Source: an uncultured Bacteroides sp. (GTDB lineage Bacteria > Bacteroidota > Bacteroidia > Cytophagales > Cyclobacteriaceae). Taken from it: DNA of 64,000 bases. Under the pieces are notes generated by a model, which worked only from the letters and a program-made list of their open reading frames with translations, was not told the DNA's origin and searched no databases. Location of the stretch: positions 186,001 through 250,000 of the forward strand of contig CABHOV010000041.1 in the NCBI GenBank assembly GCA_902168185.1, written 5' to 3'. The translations under genes and the position numbers were made by a program. Shown piece after piece: positions 62,664 through 64,000 of this stretch; the stretch's first letter is position 1, and the number at the start of each line of letters is the position of its first letter.

Positions 62664-64000
62664 TTAATAACGTGGTCTGTCCCAAGCTGGTTCATCTGTT
62701 ACCTCAACTGTTGAGTCGGATGACAGTCTGATGTGCTGGCTGCAGTCTAAGGTCATATCAAGTCCTGTAGCCGGGCGTCTAAAATATCCTTTACCGTATC
62801 CTATATTTTTGTCGCGATATACCTTCGTCATGAATTTATCCCAGATAGGACGCGCTGACTTCGAGCCTTGTCCAAAATTCCAGGATGGGAAATGTATACT
62901 TCTTTCATCACCACCAACCCAAACACCTGTAACCAGATTGTGTGTAATCCCCATGAACCAACCGTCCGATGCTTTATTTGTAGTTCCGGTCTTTCCACCA
63001 ATTTCATTATTTACTTTAAGGTCGTAACTCAATCCTCTTGAAGTACCAAGTTCATCGGTCACACCACCCTCAAGCATATATATCATCTTATAGGCAGTGC
63101 GTTCATCCATAGCCTGACGCGTCTTCGGAACAAAGTTGGCGATTACATTTCCGTTCTTGTCCTCAATGCGGGTAATGTAATAGGGCTCTATATATATACC
63201 CAGATTCACGAAGCTGCAGTACGCTGCAACCATCTCATATAGTGAAACGTCACTGGTTCCAAGACACAATGATGGAACTGCTTCGAGCGGACTGGTTATA
63301 CCAAGACGCTTCGCAAAGTCAACTACATTTTCTGGTTTAACACGATCGATCATTTGTGCTGTTATTGAATTGATCGAGCGCGCCATCGCCTGACGTATCG
63401 TCATCTCTTCACCTGTCCCATAGTCTCCTTCAGAATTTTTTGGTCTCCATGTACCTCCCGATACTTTGATCGTTGGAGATATATCAAGAAGCTTTAAACA
63501 TGGTGAGTACCCGGCTTCAATCGCAGTTCCGTATACAAATGGTTTGAAAGTTGAACCAGGTTGACGAGTTCCCTGGCGCACGTGATCGTACTTAAAGTAC
63601 TTATGATTTATACCACCTACCCAGGCTTTGATTGCCCCCGTCTTTGGATCCATTGCCATTGCACCGGTTTGAAGAAAACGGTTATAGTAATTGAGTGAAT
63701 CCATCGAACTGAACAGTGTATCGCGTTCACCTTTCCATGAAAATACAGTCATCGGTTTTTTCACGTTGAGCATAATCTCCACAGAATCGGAATCTGCTCC
63801 ATAACGATCTACTAAACTTTTGTAGGTACCTGTGCGCTTGATTTTTCTCTGAAGGAAATTTTTAATCTCACCACCAGTATTGTCATCCACCCATGGATTA
63901 CGATTCCGTTGTTTCCACTCTCTGTCAAATTGTTTTTGCAAAGTAGACATGTGCTCTGCCATAGCTTCTTCAGCATAGCGTTGCATCTTGCTATCCACCG
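62664..64000 (-). CDS. Class A penicillin-binding protein, C-terminal part (5' end outside the window)
   Basis: The frame enters from beyond base 64000 and stops at 62664, so about 445 residues are visible: the linker (VDSKMQRYAEEAM) and the transpeptidase domain. The active-site motifs are SxxK in QPGSTFKPFVYGTAIEAGY, SxN in MARSINSITAQMIDRV and KTG in IGGKTGTTNKASDGWFMG. It crosslinks peptidoglycan; the glycosyltransferase half lies outside the window, so class A is inferred from layout. The C-terminus is Asp/Pro-rich. It lies 6 bases upstream of uvrC. Confidence 0.92.
   Translation of the reverse strand, partial: VDSKMQRYAEEAMAEHMSTLQKQFDREWKQRNRNPWVDDNTGGEIKNFLQRKIKRTGTYKSLVDRYGADSDSVEIMLNVKKPMTVFSWKGERDTLFSSMDSLNYYNRFLQTGAMAMDPKTGAIKAWVGGINHKYFKYDHVRQGTRQPGSTFKPFVYGTAIEAGYSPCLKLLDISPTIKVSGGTWRPKNSEGDYGTGEEMTIRQAMARSINSITAQMIDRVKPENVVDFAKRLGITSPLEAVPSLCLGTSDVSLYEMVAAYCSFVNLGIYIEPYYITRIEDKNGNVIANFVPKTRQAMDERTAYKMIYMLEGGVTDELGTSRGLSYDLKVNNEIGGKTGTTNKASDGWFMGITHNLVTGVWVGGDERSIHFPSWNFGQGSKSARPIWDKFMTKVYRDKNIGYGKGYFRRPATGLDMTLDCSQHIRLSSDSTVEVTDEPAWDRPRY

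Overview
The window is a gene-dense, roughly 40% GC stretch of a Bacteroidota chromosome, most likely from the order Cytophagales. The pointers are a complete gliding/type IX secretion core operon (porP-like, gldK, gldL, gldM, gldN), a MurF-alanine racemase fusion, a long NusB, an E1 alpha/beta fusion, a YtxJ-type bacillithiol redox protein, promoters of the TTTG-N19/20-TAnnTTTG type, and an absence of Shine-Dalgarno sequences. I see no insertion sequence, prophage, CRISPR array, tRNA or rRNA. No intergenic gap exceeds about 250 bases.

Layout. 1-3.1 kb (minus): a small secreted protein, a TonB-dependent receptor and a truncated lipoprotein, probably one uptake operon. 3.2-6.0 kb: csaA and murF-alr. 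6.1-9.7 kb: a TauE/SafE permease, an unlisted 50-residue protein on the minus strand, then feoA-feoB behind a well-formed promoter with a palindromic operator. 9.7-15.1 kb: a TerB-like protein, a HEAT-repeat/cyclophilin lipoprotein, purK, purE and a LETM1-related protein. 15.2-20.7 kb (minus): a TerC membrane protein, then gpmI, a lipoprotein, an ABC exporter and a Fur-family regulator as a tight operon. 20.9-26.2 kb (plus): DUF4783, nadC, a YcxB-like protein, recX, a YHS protein, DinB, an ATP-grasp enzyme and a LysE exporter. 26.2-29.3 kb (minus): LD-carboxypeptidase, a terminator, DUF1573, YtxH and nusB.

29.5-39.0 kb: two ABC exporters flanking two paralogous beta-barrel-like proteins, then an M16 peptidase and a 1007-residue propeller sensor kinase. 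39.1-46.3 kb: the E1 fusion with a strong terminator, a very basic secreted repeat protein with 129-bp in-frame repeats, ytxJ, a secreted protein, an aldo/keto reductase and a DoxX-like membrane protein. 46.4-53.1 kb: uvrA, a LytS/LytTR two-component pair, a TerB-like protein and hemW. 53.1-60.9 kb: DUF4271, hemD, porP-like, gldK-L-M-N and a perfect-stem terminator. 60.9-64.0 kb (minus): uvrC and the C-terminal part of a class A penicillin-binding protein.

Most of this is housekeeping and envelope biology. The items most worth a second look are a chitin-binding (CBM5/12)-like module embedded in GldN, the basic repeat protein at 41-43.5 kb, the 50-residue protein divergent from feoAB, the feo promoter/operator, and the ATP-grasp plus LysE pair. 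All functional statements come from reading the sequence and recalling families; no search was run.
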